This document shows, one piece after another, positions 50,304-59,926 of a stretch of 64,000 bases of DNA (positions are counted from its first letter, which is position 1; each line of letters opens with the position of its first letter). The stretch covers positions 1 to 64,000 of the forward strand of contig NZ_JBDLLG010000007.1 of NCBI RefSeq assembly GCF_039822625.1, given 5' to 3'. Under the pieces are notes generated by a model. That model worked only from the letters and a program-made list of their open reading frames with translations, was not told the origin of the DNA and ran no database searches. The DNA comes from Marinimicrobium locisalis (GTDB lineage: Bacteria; Pseudomonadota; Gammaproteobacteria; Pseudomonadales; Cellvibrionaceae). A program made the translations under genes and the position numbers.

Positions 50304-52559
50304 TTAGACCAGTTCGCGATCCGAACGCTGTTTTTTATTGCGGTCTTCTTCGCTCTCGTCCTCGGGTACGACTTCATCGTCCAGATCAATCACATCTGAC
50401 TCATCGTACTCTTCTACTTCAGACAAGGTTTCGGCCTCATCGTCGCCGCCGTCTTCCTCGTGCAAGCCCGCGAACGCGTCGTCATCGCTACCGGAGCCGG
50501 AAGGGGGCGGCGGGAAGGAGGAGGCGTGTGCCTCTTCCGTTTCTTCTTCGGGCAGCTTGAAGCCTGCCACCGATTCGCGCAGATCCATCGCCATTTCCGC
50601 CAAGTTACCAATGGACTGGGCGGTGGCGCCGGTACCGGCGGAGGTCTGAGTGGTAATTTCCTGAATCACGTTCATCGTGTTGGAGATGTGACCCGCGGAG
50701 GAGGCCTGCTGGCGAGCGGCGTTGGAGATGTTCTGAATCAACTCGGCCAGGTTGTTCGATACCGTTTCAATTTCTTCCAGGGCCACACCGGCGTCTTGGG
50801 CCAGGCGAGCACCGCGCACCACTTCAGAGGTGGTTTGCTCCATGGAGATAACCGCCTCGTTGGTGTCGTTCTGAATGGTTTTAACCAGTGCTTCAATCTG
50901 CTTGGTCGCAGCGGCTGAACGTTCGGCCAGTCGCTGCACTTCGTCCGCAACCACCGCGAAGCCGCGGCCCGCGTCCCCGGCCATAGAGGCCTGAATCGCG
51001 GCGTTCAAGGCCAGAATGTTGGTTTGGTCGGCAATGTCGTTAATCAGACTAACGATGTCACCAATTTCCTGGGAGGATTCACCCAAGCGCTTAATCCGCT
51101 TGGAGGTATCCTGAATCTGCTCGCGAATGGTATCCATGCCGTTGATGGTGTTCTGTACCACCTTGGCGCCGTTGGTCGCAATGGATACCGCTCGTTCCGC
51201 TACCGCGGCCGATTCGGCGGCGTTGGCGGATACCTGGTCAATGGTCACGGCCATTTCGTTCACGGCCGCCGAGGCACCGGCGATTTCCTGAGCCTGGTGC
51301 TCGGAGGCTTCCGCCAGGTGCAGCGCGGTCTGCTGGGTTTCCTGGGCGGCGGCGGATACGTTCACCGCCGTTTCGTTGATTCGGGCCACCAGAATCCGCA
51401 GCTGGTCAATGGTGAAGTTAATAGAGTCGGCAATGGCGCCCGTAAAGTCTTCGGTTACCGTGGCGGTGGTGGTCAAGTCACCGTCGGCCAGGTCAGCCAG
51501 TTCGTCCAGCAGTCGCAGAATCGCATTCTGGTTCCGCTCGTTGGTCTCGGCGGTTTCGAGCAGACGGCGGCGAGTACCGCGGTACAGCAGGATACCAATG
51601 GAGGCCAAACAGAGTGCGGCGGCAACGCCCAGGGCCAGAATGGTCATGTTGTTGGGCTGGCGCAACGGGGCCTGCTCGGAGATTTTGTCGGAAATATCCG
51701 CCACGGCTTCCAGAAGAATAGGCGCGTCGTCGATCAAGGCTTCGTTGGCTTGCAAGGCGGCCAGCAGGGCAGGAGAACCCTCGAAGATTTCCTGAATGGA
51801 GCTGTTTACGAAGTCGAACAGTTCGGCGATTTCAGCCAGGGATTGCTGCGCCTCTTCGTCGGTAATACGGCTGATCCGCATTGCCTCGCTGCCTTCCTGC
51901 ATGGCGGTCAGTACCCGACCGTAGATGTTGGCATCCAGGTTGAACTGGTCGGCGGCGCGGGAGGCATCGGCGTCACCCCGGAGCATCTTATCCACGTTTC
52001 GCCCAATACGCTCAGCGCGCCAGCTCTGCATCTGGGCCTGAGAGACCTGCTCGGCGGGCGCGTCGTTCTCGATCAAAATCTCGACAATGTTGTTATGTTC
52101 CGCCTGCAGCTCCGGCAGGGTATCGTTCAACGTCTGCCCCACCTCGTTCAGGAAGACGATGGTGTCGCGGTTGGTCAGGATCGTGTTGGCGTTTTCACGC
52201 ACATCATTCCACACCTGGGCGTAAGCGCTGAACTCCTTGCTCAGTTGCTCGCGCGTTCTGGGGTCACTGCTGCGCAGCGACTGCCAGGTATTGCCCATGG
52301 TTTCCACCACTTGCGCCAGCTCGGTGAAGGCTTCCTGGTCCCCCTCAATGGCGTCCCTCGATAGGGCCGTCAGCCGGTAGGCCTGGGCGCGCAGTTCGGC
52401 GGCCTGCTGGAGGTATTCCTGGTCTCGTTCCAAGCCCCGTTGCACCATAATGTAGGTGATGGGGATCAACACCAGAAAGCCGATCAGCAATACCACCAGC
52501 ACAACCATCGCCGGGTTGGCCCGGACGTTGGCAAACAGGTTTCTGGATTCGGTTTTCAT
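50304..52559 (-). CDS. pilJ: PilJ, methyl-accepting chemoreceptor for type IV pili
   Basis: A 751-residue receptor: N-terminal membrane helix (about 17-39), a periplasmic all-helical domain (about 40-310), second membrane helix (MTILALGVAAALCLASIGILLYRG, about 305-325), a HAMP-like part and a cytoplasmic signalling domain with the conserved ILALNAAIQASMAGDAGRGF-VVADEVQRLAERS hairpin. A strongly acidic tail of about 60 residues follows the usual FKLP end of PilJ (DDDAFAGLHEEDGGDD...). ATG 52559 follows AGGAG. The tail may be a binding site not present in Pseudomonas PilJ. Confidence 0.93.
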   Translation of the reverse strand: MKTESRNLFANVRANPAMVVLVVLLIGFLVLIPITYIMVQRGLERDQEYLQQAAELRAQAYRLTALSRDAIEGDQEAFTELAQVVETMGNTWQSLRSSDPRTREQLSKEFSAYAQVWNDVRENANTILTNRDTIVFLNEVGQTLNDTLPELQAEHNNIVEILIENDAPAEQVSQAQMQSWRAERIGRNVDKMLRGDADASRAADQFNLDANIYGRVLTAMQEGSEAMRISRITDEEAQQSLAEIAELFDFVNSSIQEIFEGSPALLAALQANEALIDDAPILLEAVADISDKISEQAPLRQPNNMTILALGVAAALCLASIGILLYRGTRRRLLETAETNERNQNAILRLLDELADLADGDLTTTATVTEDFTGAIADSINFTIDQLRILVARINETAVNVSAAAQETQQTALHLAEASEHQAQEIAGASAAVNEMAVTIDQVSANAAESAAVAERAVSIATNGAKVVQNTINGMDTIREQIQDTSKRIKRLGESSQEIGDIVSLINDIADQTNILALNAAIQASMAGDAGRGFAVVADEVQRLAERSAAATKQIEALVKTIQNDTNEAVISMEQTTSEVVRGARLAQDAGVALEEIETVSNNLAELIQNISNAARQQASSAGHISNTMNVIQEITTQTSAGTGATAQSIGNLAEMAMDLRESVAGFKLPEEETEEAHASSFPPPPSGSGSDDDAFAGLHEEDGGDDEAETLSEVEEYDESDVIDLDDEVVPEDESEEDRNKKQRSDRELV

Positions 52560-52657
52560 GTAAGCACTCCTAAGGTGACGTAACGCCTTATTGTTGTTCC
52601 TGACCAATGAAATAGATAGTTTACCGCCCGGCAAACCGTCCGGGCCGCGCCCGCCTG

Positions 52658-53200
52658 CTAGTTGCGCGCGGCGTTAATAAAACGCGGGTCCTGTGCAAGC
52701 AGCGCCGGGCGGAAAACCGTCCAGCGCTGCCCGTCGTGCTCGTAACTCCCCTCAGTATACGGCTGTATCACGGCGTCTACCGGACCGGCCTCAGCTTTAT
52801 ACTGATCGGTAGGGAAATGCTGCATACCGAACACTTGATCCACCATCAACCCGCTGTAGAGGTTTTCGGTTTCCAATACCAACACCCGGCGCTGCTTGCG
52901 CCCTCCGGAGAGCTGCGCACCGAAGAAGGCGGCCATATCAAACAGGGGCAGCAGCCGGCCGCGCACATTGGCCACGCCGCGCACCCAGGGCTGTACGCCG
53001 GGGAGGTGAGTAAAAGGGGGGATTTCAAGCATTTCCGACACTTCGCCCATGGGCACCGCAAACCGTTGCCCCATGAGCATAAAGCCGATACCGCTCCAGT
53101 GCGGACGAACATCCACCTGAGCGGGCAGCCCCCGCGCCGCGCTGCGGCTGCGCTGGGCCAAATCTACCAATGATGCGAAGGCTGCCTCGGAATCAGACAT
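52658..53200 (-). CDS. pilI: PilI, CheW-like coupling protein
   Basis: A 180-residue CheW-domain protein (GIGFMLMGQRFAVPMGEVSEML, VRGVANVRGRLLPLFDMAAFFG). It couples the PilJ receptor to ChpA. Located between pilH and pilJ as in Pseudomonas. Start 53200 with ATG. Confidence 0.92.
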   Translation of the reverse strand: MSDSEAAFASLVDLAQRSRSAARGLPAQVDVRPHWSGIGFMLMGQRFAVPMGEVSEMLEIPPFTHLPGVQPWVRGVANVRGRLLPLFDMAAFFGAQLSGGRKQRRVLVLETENLYSGLMVDQVFGMQHFPTDQYKAEAGPVDAVIQPYTEGSYEHDGQRWTVFRPALLAQDPRFINAARN

Positions 53201-53239
53201 AGGTACCGCCTGTGAACTGGTTGTCGATCATCCTTAAAC

Positions 53240-53602
53240 TTACTGGGTCACTTTGGCGATTGCCGCGTTCAGCGTTTCCGCTGTTACCGGCTTCACCAAA
53301 AAGTCCTTGGCCCCCTGCCGCATACCCCAGACGCGGTCGGTCTGCTGGTCTTTGGTGGTGACGATTATGACGGGTATATGGGCCGTTTCCGGCGCCTTGG
53401 TCAACTGGCGGGTCGCCTGGAAGCCATTCAGGCCGGGCATAACGATATCCATCAACACCACATCGGGCAGCTCTTTCTTGGCCAAAGCAATGCCTTCTTC
53501 GCCGGTCTCGGCGGTCAGCGCCTCGTGCCCTTGCTTTTCCAGCACGGAGCTGAGTTTATAAATTTCGGTGGGAGAGTCGTCAATAATCAATACTCTGGCC
53601 AT
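53240..53602 (-). CDS. pilH: PilH, single-domain response regulator
   Basis: A 120-residue receiver domain: VLIIDDSPTE (acidic pair), phospho-Asp in VVLMDIVMPGLNG, and conserved Thr/Lys in VTTKDQ and LVKPV. In Pseudomonas PilH modulates ChpA signalling toward PilU/cAMP effects. ATG 53602 is chosen, as the family begins with MARVLIIDD; the longer frame adds six residues. Confidence 0.92.
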   Translation of the reverse strand: MARVLIIDDSPTEIYKLSSVLEKQGHEALTAETGEEGIALAKKELPDVVLMDIVMPGLNGFQATRQLTKAPETAHIPVIIVTTKDQQTDRVWGMRQGAKDFLVKPVTAETLNAAIAKVTQ

Positions 53603-53694
53603 TAGTGTCCCCAAGATCAATCAAGTAGCAAAAAAGAAACAAGTATCAAGCCCGGACGGACGGTCCGGGCAGCCGCGGAAGGTCACGCCGGCGC

Positions 53695-54090
53695 TCAGGA
53701 GGCCTCCGCCTGCTTCACGTGGGCCTCGATCGCTCCCAGCAGCTCGCTTTTACTGAACGGTTTGGTCAAATACTGGTCAGACCCGACAATGCGGCCCTTG
53801 GCCTTGTCGAACAAGCCGTCTTTACTGGAGAGCATAATGACCGGCGTACGCTTGAAATCACTGTTGTTTTTGATCAGCGCGCAGGTCTGGTAACCGTCGA
53901 GGCGAGGCATCATGATGTCGACGAAAATAATGTCCGGTCGGGTATCGGCGATCTTGGCCAGGGCATCAAAGCCGTCTGTCGCCGTCACGACGGTGCAACC
54001 GGCCTTTTTTAACAGGGTCTCGGCAGTTCGACGAATGGTTTTACTATCGTCGATTACCATGACTTTTAGACTATCCAAACTAACGTCCAT
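53695..54090 (-). CDS. pilG: PilG, single-domain response regulator
   Basis: A 131-residue receiver domain: VMVIDDSKTIRRT, phospho-Asp in IIFVDIMMPRLDGYQ, and LSSKDG and LTKPFS. It is phosphorylated by ChpA and promotes pilus extension. First gene of the pilGHIJK-chpABC run. Transcription probably starts in the 404-nt gap toward gshB. Confidence 0.93.
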   Translation of the reverse strand: MDVSLDSLKVMVIDDSKTIRRTAETLLKKAGCTVVTATDGFDALAKIADTRPDIIFVDIMMPRLDGYQTCALIKNNSDFKRTPVIMLSSKDGLFDKAKGRIVGSDQYLTKPFSKSELLGAIEAHVKQAEAS

Positions 54091-54494
54091 AACTTTCTGA
54101 CCTTCGCCTTATGCTGCATCGCCCAGACTCGAGAGTGATCGCTGGGACCTTTGGCGCTGCAGTCATCGTTATCTTCACCGCCGTTCGTGACGGAAATCAC
54201 ACTTCTGGGCAAAAAACCCGGAGTCCACCGTCAAAAAGACTCGCGGCACAGTTATCTCAACTTTTAACACAGTTTTTAAGGTATATCTATAAACAGTTGA
54301 ATATATAAGAATTTCATTAGTGCCTGGCGTTTATTATGCCTTATTCTTATTTTGACGCCACCCCCTACGATCATATCCGCTGAACACGGGCTTCGGCGCG
54401 ACTTGCGTTATTTCTCGCCAGAGCTTAACTTTAGCGCGCATAGCTCCACGCGGCAACTTGCCCGCCCCTCTATTTCAGCCCGGAAAACGACAGT
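54091..54494. other. Divergent intergenic region between pilG and gshB
   Basis: About 400 nt, AT-rich in the middle (54240-54350), with no gene. It must hold the promoters of the pil/chp and gshB genes. On the plus strand TTAACA (54264-54269), 18 nt, TATAAA (54288-54293) resembles a sigma-70 promoter for gshB, with a leader of about 195 nt. Confidence 0.45.
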
Positions 54495-55442
54495 ATGAGC
54501 ATTTCCCTTGGCGTGATCATGGACCCCATTGCCAGCATCACCTTTTACAAAGACACCACCCTGGCGCTGCTGCTGGCCGCCCAGGAGCGTGGCTGGGACC
54601 TGCTCTACATGGAGCAATCGGACCTGTACCTGGACCGGGGCGAGGCCTGGGCCAGCACCCGCCCGCTGCTGGTCATGGACGACCCGAACCACTGGTTCGA
54701 GCTGGGGCCACGTCAGGAGCGCCCGCTCTCGGAGCTAGATGTGCTGATGATGCGTAAGGATCCGCCATTCGACAACGAATACACCTATAGTACCTATATT
54801 CTGGAGGCGGCCCAGCGCAAGGGCAGCCTGGTGGTCAACGACCCCCAGAGCCTGCGTGACTGCAATGAGAAGATATTTGCCACCCAGTTCCCCCAGTGCT
54901 GCCCGCCGCTGCTGGTCAGCCGTGACCCGGCCCGCCTGCGCCGCTTCCACAAAGAGCACAAAGATGTCATTTTCAAGCCGCTGGACGGCATGGGCGGCAG
55001 CCGTATTTACCACTGCCGGGAGGATGACCCCAATATCAGCGTGATCCTGGAGACCCTGACCGACTTCGGCACCGACATGGTCATGGGCCAACGCTATCTG
55101 CCGGCCATTGCCCAGGGCGACAAGCGGATACTGGTGGTGGATGGCGAAGCCGTGCCCTACAGCCTCGCCCGCATACCCGCCAGCGGAGAAACCCGGGGCA
55201 ACCTGGCGGCGGGCGGGCGCGGCGTTGCCCAGCCCCTGACCGACCGGGACCGCTGGATCGTCGAACAGGTCTCCCCCACACTCCAAGAAAAGGGGTTACT
55301 CTTTGTGGGGCTGGATGTGATCGGTGACTACCTAACCGAAATCAACGTCACCAGCCCCACCTGCGTGCGCGAAATTGACAAGGCCCACGACACTCGTATC
55401 GGCGCCCGCCTGATGGATGCGATCGAGCGTCGTTTAAACTGA
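54495..55442 (+). CDS. gshB: Glutathione synthetase
   Basis: A 315-residue ATP-grasp ligase joining gamma-glutamylcysteine to glycine. Typical features: LGVIMDPIASITFYKDTT at the N-terminus, FKPLDGMGGSRIYH (ATP-grasp loop), GDKRILVVDGEAVPYSLARIP and LDVIGDYLTEINVTSPT. Start ATG 54495. The tonB-like gene follows after 9 nt, the same order as in Pseudomonas. Confidence 0.97.
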   Translation: MSISLGVIMDPIASITFYKDTTLALLLAAQERGWDLLYMEQSDLYLDRGEAWASTRPLLVMDDPNHWFELGPRQERPLSELDVLMMRKDPPFDNEYTYSTYILEAAQRKGSLVVNDPQSLRDCNEKIFATQFPQCCPPLLVSRDPARLRRFHKEHKDVIFKPLDGMGGSRIYHCREDDPNISVILETLTDFGTDMVMGQRYLPAIAQGDKRILVVDGEAVPYSLARIPASGETRGNLAAGGRGVAQPLTDRDRWIVEQVSPTLQEKGLLFVGLDVIGDYLTEINVTSPTCVREIDKAHDTRIGARLMDAIERRLN

Positions 55443-55451
55443 TCCGCAGTT

Positions 55452-56387
55452 ATGAGCAAAAAAAACACCCAAGCGCCCCCTCGCCGGAGCGCTCCCGAGC
55501 AGAACGCGTTGGCCGCCACCTCGGTGGATACCGGCGACCGCCTGAGCTTTACACTATTCTTAGCCATCGCCGTACACGCGCTGCTGATATTCGGTGTCTC
55601 CTTTACCCTGCCGGAGCCCGGACGGGCCGCCCCCACGCTCGACGTTACTCTGGCCACCCACCGGGACGCCAAGGCGCCGGAAGAGGCGGACTACCTGGCG
55701 CAGCACAATCAGCAGGCCAGCGGCACCCAGGATGAAGCGCGCCAGCTCACCACCGAGCGGGAGGCCGAATTTGCCGACACCCAAGTGCGCAACGTCAACC
55801 CCACCCCGCAGACTCAGGCCACCAGCGCCCGCGAGCGCCGAGACAAAACCGTGGTGACCACCACCGGCCAGAGCGACCGCCAACAGCAAAGCCCCAAGGA
55901 AGCGGACCCTCAGGAGCGACGCGAGGAGCGAGAAGGCCAGCTCAATGAGCAGCCGGTGCTGAGCCAAGAAATCGCCAGCCTGCAGGCCAAGCTCGACCGC
56001 CAACGCCAAGAGTACGCCAAACGGCCGCGCATTCGCCGCCTCACCTCCGTGGCCACAAAAGCCTCGCATGACGCCCAGTACCTCCACGAGTGGGGCCAGA
56101 AAATCGAGCGGACCGGCAATCGCCACTATCCGCCCGAAGCGCTGGACCGGGGCATTACCGGCAGCCTGCGCCTGTCGGTGTCCATTAACCCGGACGGCAC
56201 CATCCACAAGGTGGAAATTCTCCAGTCCTCCGGCCAGTCGCTGTTGGACCAGGCGGCGGTGCAAATCGTACACTTGGCCGCTCCGTTCGACAGCTTTCCC
56301 CAGGAGATTCGTGAGAATTACGACCGGCTGGAAATTATTCGAACCTGGAATTTCGAGATCGCCGGGCTTTCCACCACGGCCAATTAG
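55452..56387 (+). CDS. TonB family energy transducer
   Basis: A 311-residue TonB-like protein: N-terminal membrane anchor (FTLFLAIAVHALLIFGVSF, about 33-51, with the His used by TonB proteins), a Gln/Glu/Arg-rich periplasmic middle part instead of a strong Pro-rich linker, and a C-terminal TonB domain (GSLRLSVSINPDGTIHKVEILQSSGQSLLDQAAVQIVHLAAPF). It transmits energy to outer-membrane receptors, perhaps including the receptor at 4363-6717, although they are 50 kb apart. Confidence 0.88.
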   Translation: MSKKNTQAPPRRSAPEQNALAATSVDTGDRLSFTLFLAIAVHALLIFGVSFTLPEPGRAAPTLDVTLATHRDAKAPEEADYLAQHNQQASGTQDEARQLTTEREAEFADTQVRNVNPTPQTQATSARERRDKTVVTTTGQSDRQQQSPKEADPQERREEREGQLNEQPVLSQEIASLQAKLDRQRQEYAKRPRIRRLTSVATKASHDAQYLHEWGQKIERTGNRHYPPEALDRGITGSLRLSVSINPDGTIHKVEILQSSGQSLLDQAAVQIVHLAAPFDSFPQEIRENYDRLEIIRTWNFEIAGLSTTAN

Positions 56388-56516
56388 GGGGCCGCGCGGC
56401 TAACTCCGGCGCTCAAGGCCGGTTTAGACGGCGGCTTCCACCGCCCTTATTGACCGTTTATCCTCTTTTTGACCCAATCGCTTGTTTTCCCGAGCTTTCC
56501 CCCCAATACTTTAGGT

Positions 56517-57110
56517 ATGAACAAGACAATGCCCGAAGAGACCGACAAGACCCTGACCAGCGGCAGCCTGCGCGATCATTTTTTGATCGCGATGCCGAAC
56601 ATGCGCGACAGCAACTTCGCCCATAGCATCACGTATATCTGTGATCACGGCGAATCCGGCGCTATGGGGTTGGTTTTAAACAACACCATGCCGTTGACGC
56701 TGGGCGAGATTTTTACCCAGCTGGGGCTCGACGATAAAGCCAACCTGGGGGATCAAGCGATTCTCGCCGGAGGGCCGGTCCAGGTGGAGCGCGGCTTTGT
56801 GATTCACCGCGACGCCAGCCGCTGGCAGTCCACCCTGGATATTGCGGAAGACGTCAGCATGACCGCCTCCCGGGATATTCTCGAAGCCCTGGCCGAGGGC
56901 CAGGGCCCGGAGCACTTTCTGGTTGCCCTGGGCTACGCCGGCTGGGAGGCGGGCCAGCTTGAAGACGAAGTTGCCTCTAATGCCTGGCTGACCATGCCGG
57001 CCGACCGGCATGTGCTGTTCCACACCCCCACGGAGCAACGCTGGGCCGCGGCCGCCAATCAGCTGGGCTTTGATCTTAACCTGATTTCCGCCACCGCTGG
57101 CCACGCCTGA
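56517..57110 (+). CDS. yqgE: YqgE/AlgH family protein
   Basis: A 197-residue YqgE/AlgH protein of unknown biochemical function (DHFLIAMPNMRDSNFAHSITYICDHGESGAMGLVLN; GGPVQVERGFVIH; YAGWEAGQLEDEV). In Pseudomonas the same position holds algH. ATG 56517 is chosen as it gives the normal length; ATG 56529 is possible. Upstream of ruvX by 14 nt. Confidence 0.9.
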   Translation: MNKTMPEETDKTLTSGSLRDHFLIAMPNMRDSNFAHSITYICDHGESGAMGLVLNNTMPLTLGEIFTQLGLDDKANLGDQAILAGGPVQVERGFVIHRDASRWQSTLDIAEDVSMTASRDILEALAEGQGPEHFLVALGYAGWEAGQLEDEVASNAWLTMPADRHVLFHTPTEQRWAAAANQLGFDLNLISATAGHA

Positions 57111-57124
57111 GACCGGACCCCCAT

Positions 57125-57532
57125 GTGCAACTGATCGCGTTTGATTACGGGCTCAAGAACATTGGCGTCGCCACCGGCCAGACTCTGACGAACACCGCCA
57201 CCGCCCAAGCCCCCCTGAAAGCCAAAGACGGTACCCCGGACTGGGGCGCCGTTAAGGCGCTGCTGGACGAGTGGCGCCCGACATTGGTACTGGTGGGCCT
57301 GCCTCTGAATATGGACGATACCGAAAGCGAGCTTTCCGCCCGGGCGAAAAAGTTCGCCAACCGCCTCCATGGCCGCTTCGGCGTAGCCGTGGAGATGGTG
57401 GACGAGCGTTTATCCAGCTTCGAGGCCAAGGGCGAGGTGATGGCGCGCGGCGGCCCACGCGACTACGGCAAGCACCCGGTGGACTCGATCGCCGCGCGGA
57501 TTATTCTGGAAACCTACCTAACAGGGGGCTAA
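57125..57532 (+). CDS. ruvX: Pre-16S rRNA nuclease YqgF (RuvX)
   Basis: A 135-residue RNase-H-fold protein (LIAFDYGLKNIGVATGQ, LVGLPLNMDDTE, DERLSSFEAK, DSIAARIILE) of the YqgF family, involved in 16S rRNA 5'-end maturation and also called a putative Holliday junction resolvase. The start is GTG 57125. It is convergent with pilU. Confidence 0.9.
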   Translation: MQLIAFDYGLKNIGVATGQTLTNTATAQAPLKAKDGTPDWGAVKALLDEWRPTLVLVGLPLNMDDTESELSARAKKFANRLHGRFGVAVEMVDERLSSFEAKGEVMARGGPRDYGKHPVDSIAARIILETYLTGG

Positions 57533-57602
57533 AAGCTCCCGTTAATAAGTCCCCTGGAAAATTAAGCCCCCTGGAAAGCCCCCACCGGCGACCTCGGCCG
57601 GA

Positions 57603-58748
57603 TTAAAAAATCCGCCCCCGATCATCGGAGCCATCATTTTCAATCGATAGTTCGTCGGCGGCGTTGGAGAGGTAGGTGGCGTCGGTCTCCGAGCCGAGCT
57701 TGATCAACAGCCGCAGGTCGTTGGGCGAGTCGGCGTGCGCCAGGGCATCCTCGTAGGTAATTTCCCCCGCATCGTACAACTCGTACAAGGCCTGATCGAA
57801 GGTCTGCATCCCCAGCTCGGTGGATTTTTTCATCAGCTCCTTCAATTCGCTGACATTGCCCTTGCGAATCAAGTCCGAGGCCAGAGGGGTGTTCAATAGC
57901 ACCTCCAGACAGGCTCGACGCCCCTGGCCGTCAGGGGTGGGAATCAGTTGCTGGGCCACGATCCCCCGCAGATTCAGCGACAGATCCATCCATAGCTGGC
58001 GGTGACGGTCGGCAGGGAAGAAGTGAATAATCCGGTCCAGCGCCTGGTTGGCGTTGTTGGCGTGAAGGGTGGCCAGGCACAAGTGGCCGGTTTCGGCAAA
58101 GGCAATGGCGTGCTCCATGGTCTCCCGGGTGCGCACCTCGCCAATCAGGATTACATCCGGCGCTTGGCGCAGGGTGTTTTTAAGGGCGGTTTCAAAAGAG
58201 TCGGTGTCGATCCCCACCTCGCGCTGGGTAATGATGCAGCCTTGGTGCTGGTGGATAAATTCGATTGGGTCCTCGATGGAGATGATATGGCCCTTGCTGT
58301 TACGGTTGCGGTGGCCAATCATGGACGCCAGTGAGGTGGACTTACCGGTACCGGTGGCCCCGACGAACAGGATCAGGCCGCGCTTGGTCATGGCCAAGTC
58401 CTTGATGATATCCGGCAGGCCCAGATCATCAATTTCCGGAATGGTGGTCTCAATGCGCCGCAGCACCATCCCCGCCAGATTGCGCTGATAGAAGGCGCTG
58501 GCCCGGAAACGGCCGATGCCGCGCGCACTAATGGCGAAGTTCAGCTCTTTTTCTTCAAGGAACTCCTTGCGCTGCTTCTCATTCATCACCCCCAGCACGA
58601 TTTCCCGGGCCTTTTCGGGGGGCAAGGGCGAGGCGGTGGCGGGCACAATTTTGCCGTTCACCTTGATCGAGGGCGGCACGCCCGCGGTCACGAACAAGTC
58701 CGAGGCGCCCTTATCCACCATCAGCGACAATAAACGATCAAAATCCAT
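57603..58748 (-). CDS. pilU: PilU, PilT-like type IV pilus retraction ATPase
   Basis: A 381-residue GspE/PilT family ATPase with Walker A GATGTGKST (about residue 130), Asp box, Walker B LIGEVRTRETMEHA, His box THATLHANN-like LATLHANNANQA. It is a PilT paralogue that assists retraction. It follows pilT on the same strand by about 30 nt. The C-terminal acidic end is longer than that of PilT. Confidence 0.95.
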   Translation of the reverse strand: MDFDRLLSLMVDKGASDLFVTAGVPPSIKVNGKIVPATASPLPPEKAREIVLGVMNEKQRKEFLEEKELNFAISARGIGRFRASAFYQRNLAGMVLRRIETTIPEIDDLGLPDIIKDLAMTKRGLILFVGATGTGKSTSLASMIGHRNRNSKGHIISIEDPIEFIHQHQGCIITQREVGIDTDSFETALKNTLRQAPDVILIGEVRTRETMEHAIAFAETGHLCLATLHANNANQALDRIIHFFPADRHRQLWMDLSLNLRGIVAQQLIPTPDGQGRRACLEVLLNTPLASDLIRKGNVSELKELMKKSTELGMQTFDQALYELYDAGEITYEDALAHADSPNDLRLLIKLGSETDATYLSNAADELSIENDGSDDRGRIF

Positions 58749-58778
58749 AACGGTATCCGGTCTCAGGTCGGTAAATTC

Positions 58779-59813
58779 TTAAAAGTTTTCCGGCATCTTG
58801 GCTTTTTCGCGCGCCACTTCCCGAGAAACGAGACGGCGCGACACCAGATCCGCCAGGCACTGGTCCATGGTCTGCATGCCGAGGGAGGCCCCCGTCTGGA
58901 TGGCCGAGTACATCTGGGCCACCTTGTCTTCGCGAATCAGGTTGCGGATGGCAGACGTGCCGCGCATGATCTCGTGCGCCGCCACTCGGCCACCGCCGCT
59001 TTTCTTGAGCAGGGTTTGGGAGATAACCGCCTGCAACGACTCGGACAACATCGAGCGCACCATCGCCTTCTCGTTGGCGGGGAACACATCCACCACCCGG
59101 TCAATAGTCTTGGCCGCCGAGGTGGTGTGCAGGGTGCCGAACACCAGGTGGCCCGTTTCCGCGGCGGTGAGCGCAAGCCGGATGGTTTCCAGGTCACGCA
59201 GCTCGCCCACCAGGATGATGTCCGGGTCTTCCCGCAGCGCAGAGCGCAATGCTTCGGAGAAGCCGTGGGTATCGCGGTGGACTTCCCGCTGGTTTACCAG
59301 GCACTTCTTACTCTCGTGCACAAATTCGATGGGGTCCTCAATGGTGAGCACGTGCTCATATTTGTTGTCATTAATATAGTCCATCATGGCCGCCAAGGTG
59401 GTGGACTTACCCGAACCCGTGGGCCCGGTGACCAGCACCAGGCCCCGGGGAACCGCGCAAATGTCGCGAAACACATTGCCCATGCCCAACTCTTCCATCG
59501 TCAGCACTTTGGAGGGAATAGTCCGGAAGACGGCACCGGCGCCACGGTTCTGGTTAAAGGCGTTGACACGGAAACGAGCGACCCCGGGAACCTCGAAGGA
59601 GAAGTCGGTTTCCAGGAACTCTTCAAAGTCCTTGCGCTGCTTGTCATTCATTATTTCGTAGATCAAACTATGCACCTGCTTGTGCTCCATGGGCGGCAGA
59701 TTGATGCGCCGCACATCGCCATCAACGCGAATCATGGGAGGCAAGCCCGCGGACAGGTGCAAGTCTGAAGCGCCCTGTTTAGCGCTGAAGGCAAGAAGTT
59801 CCGTAATGTCCAT
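58779..59813 (-). CDS. pilT: PilT, type IV pilus retraction ATPase
   Basis: A 344-residue hexameric ATPase powering pilus retraction. Walker A GPTGSGKST (about 133), Walker B ILVGELRDLETIR, FGTLHTTSAAKT, and the conserved C-terminal AIRNLIREDK motif needed for retraction. First gene of the pilTU pair; divergent from yggS. Confidence 0.97.
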   Translation of the reverse strand: MDITELLAFSAKQGASDLHLSAGLPPMIRVDGDVRRINLPPMEHKQVHSLIYEIMNDKQRKDFEEFLETDFSFEVPGVARFRVNAFNQNRGAGAVFRTIPSKVLTMEELGMGNVFRDICAVPRGLVLVTGPTGSGKSTTLAAMMDYINDNKYEHVLTIEDPIEFVHESKKCLVNQREVHRDTHGFSEALRSALREDPDIILVGELRDLETIRLALTAAETGHLVFGTLHTTSAAKTIDRVVDVFPANEKAMVRSMLSESLQAVISQTLLKKSGGGRVAAHEIMRGTSAIRNLIREDKVAQMYSAIQTGASLGMQTMDQCLADLVSRRLVSREVAREKAKMPENF

Positions 59814-59926
59814 ACTGCTACCTTAATTGTGTTTCTGTGTGGTTCTAGTGGCCGCGGAGCTCCGAGCCGGGCGCTCCTCTGCGCGCTCTGGCGGACCACC
59901 GACAGCATGCCCCAACCGGGACAGAT

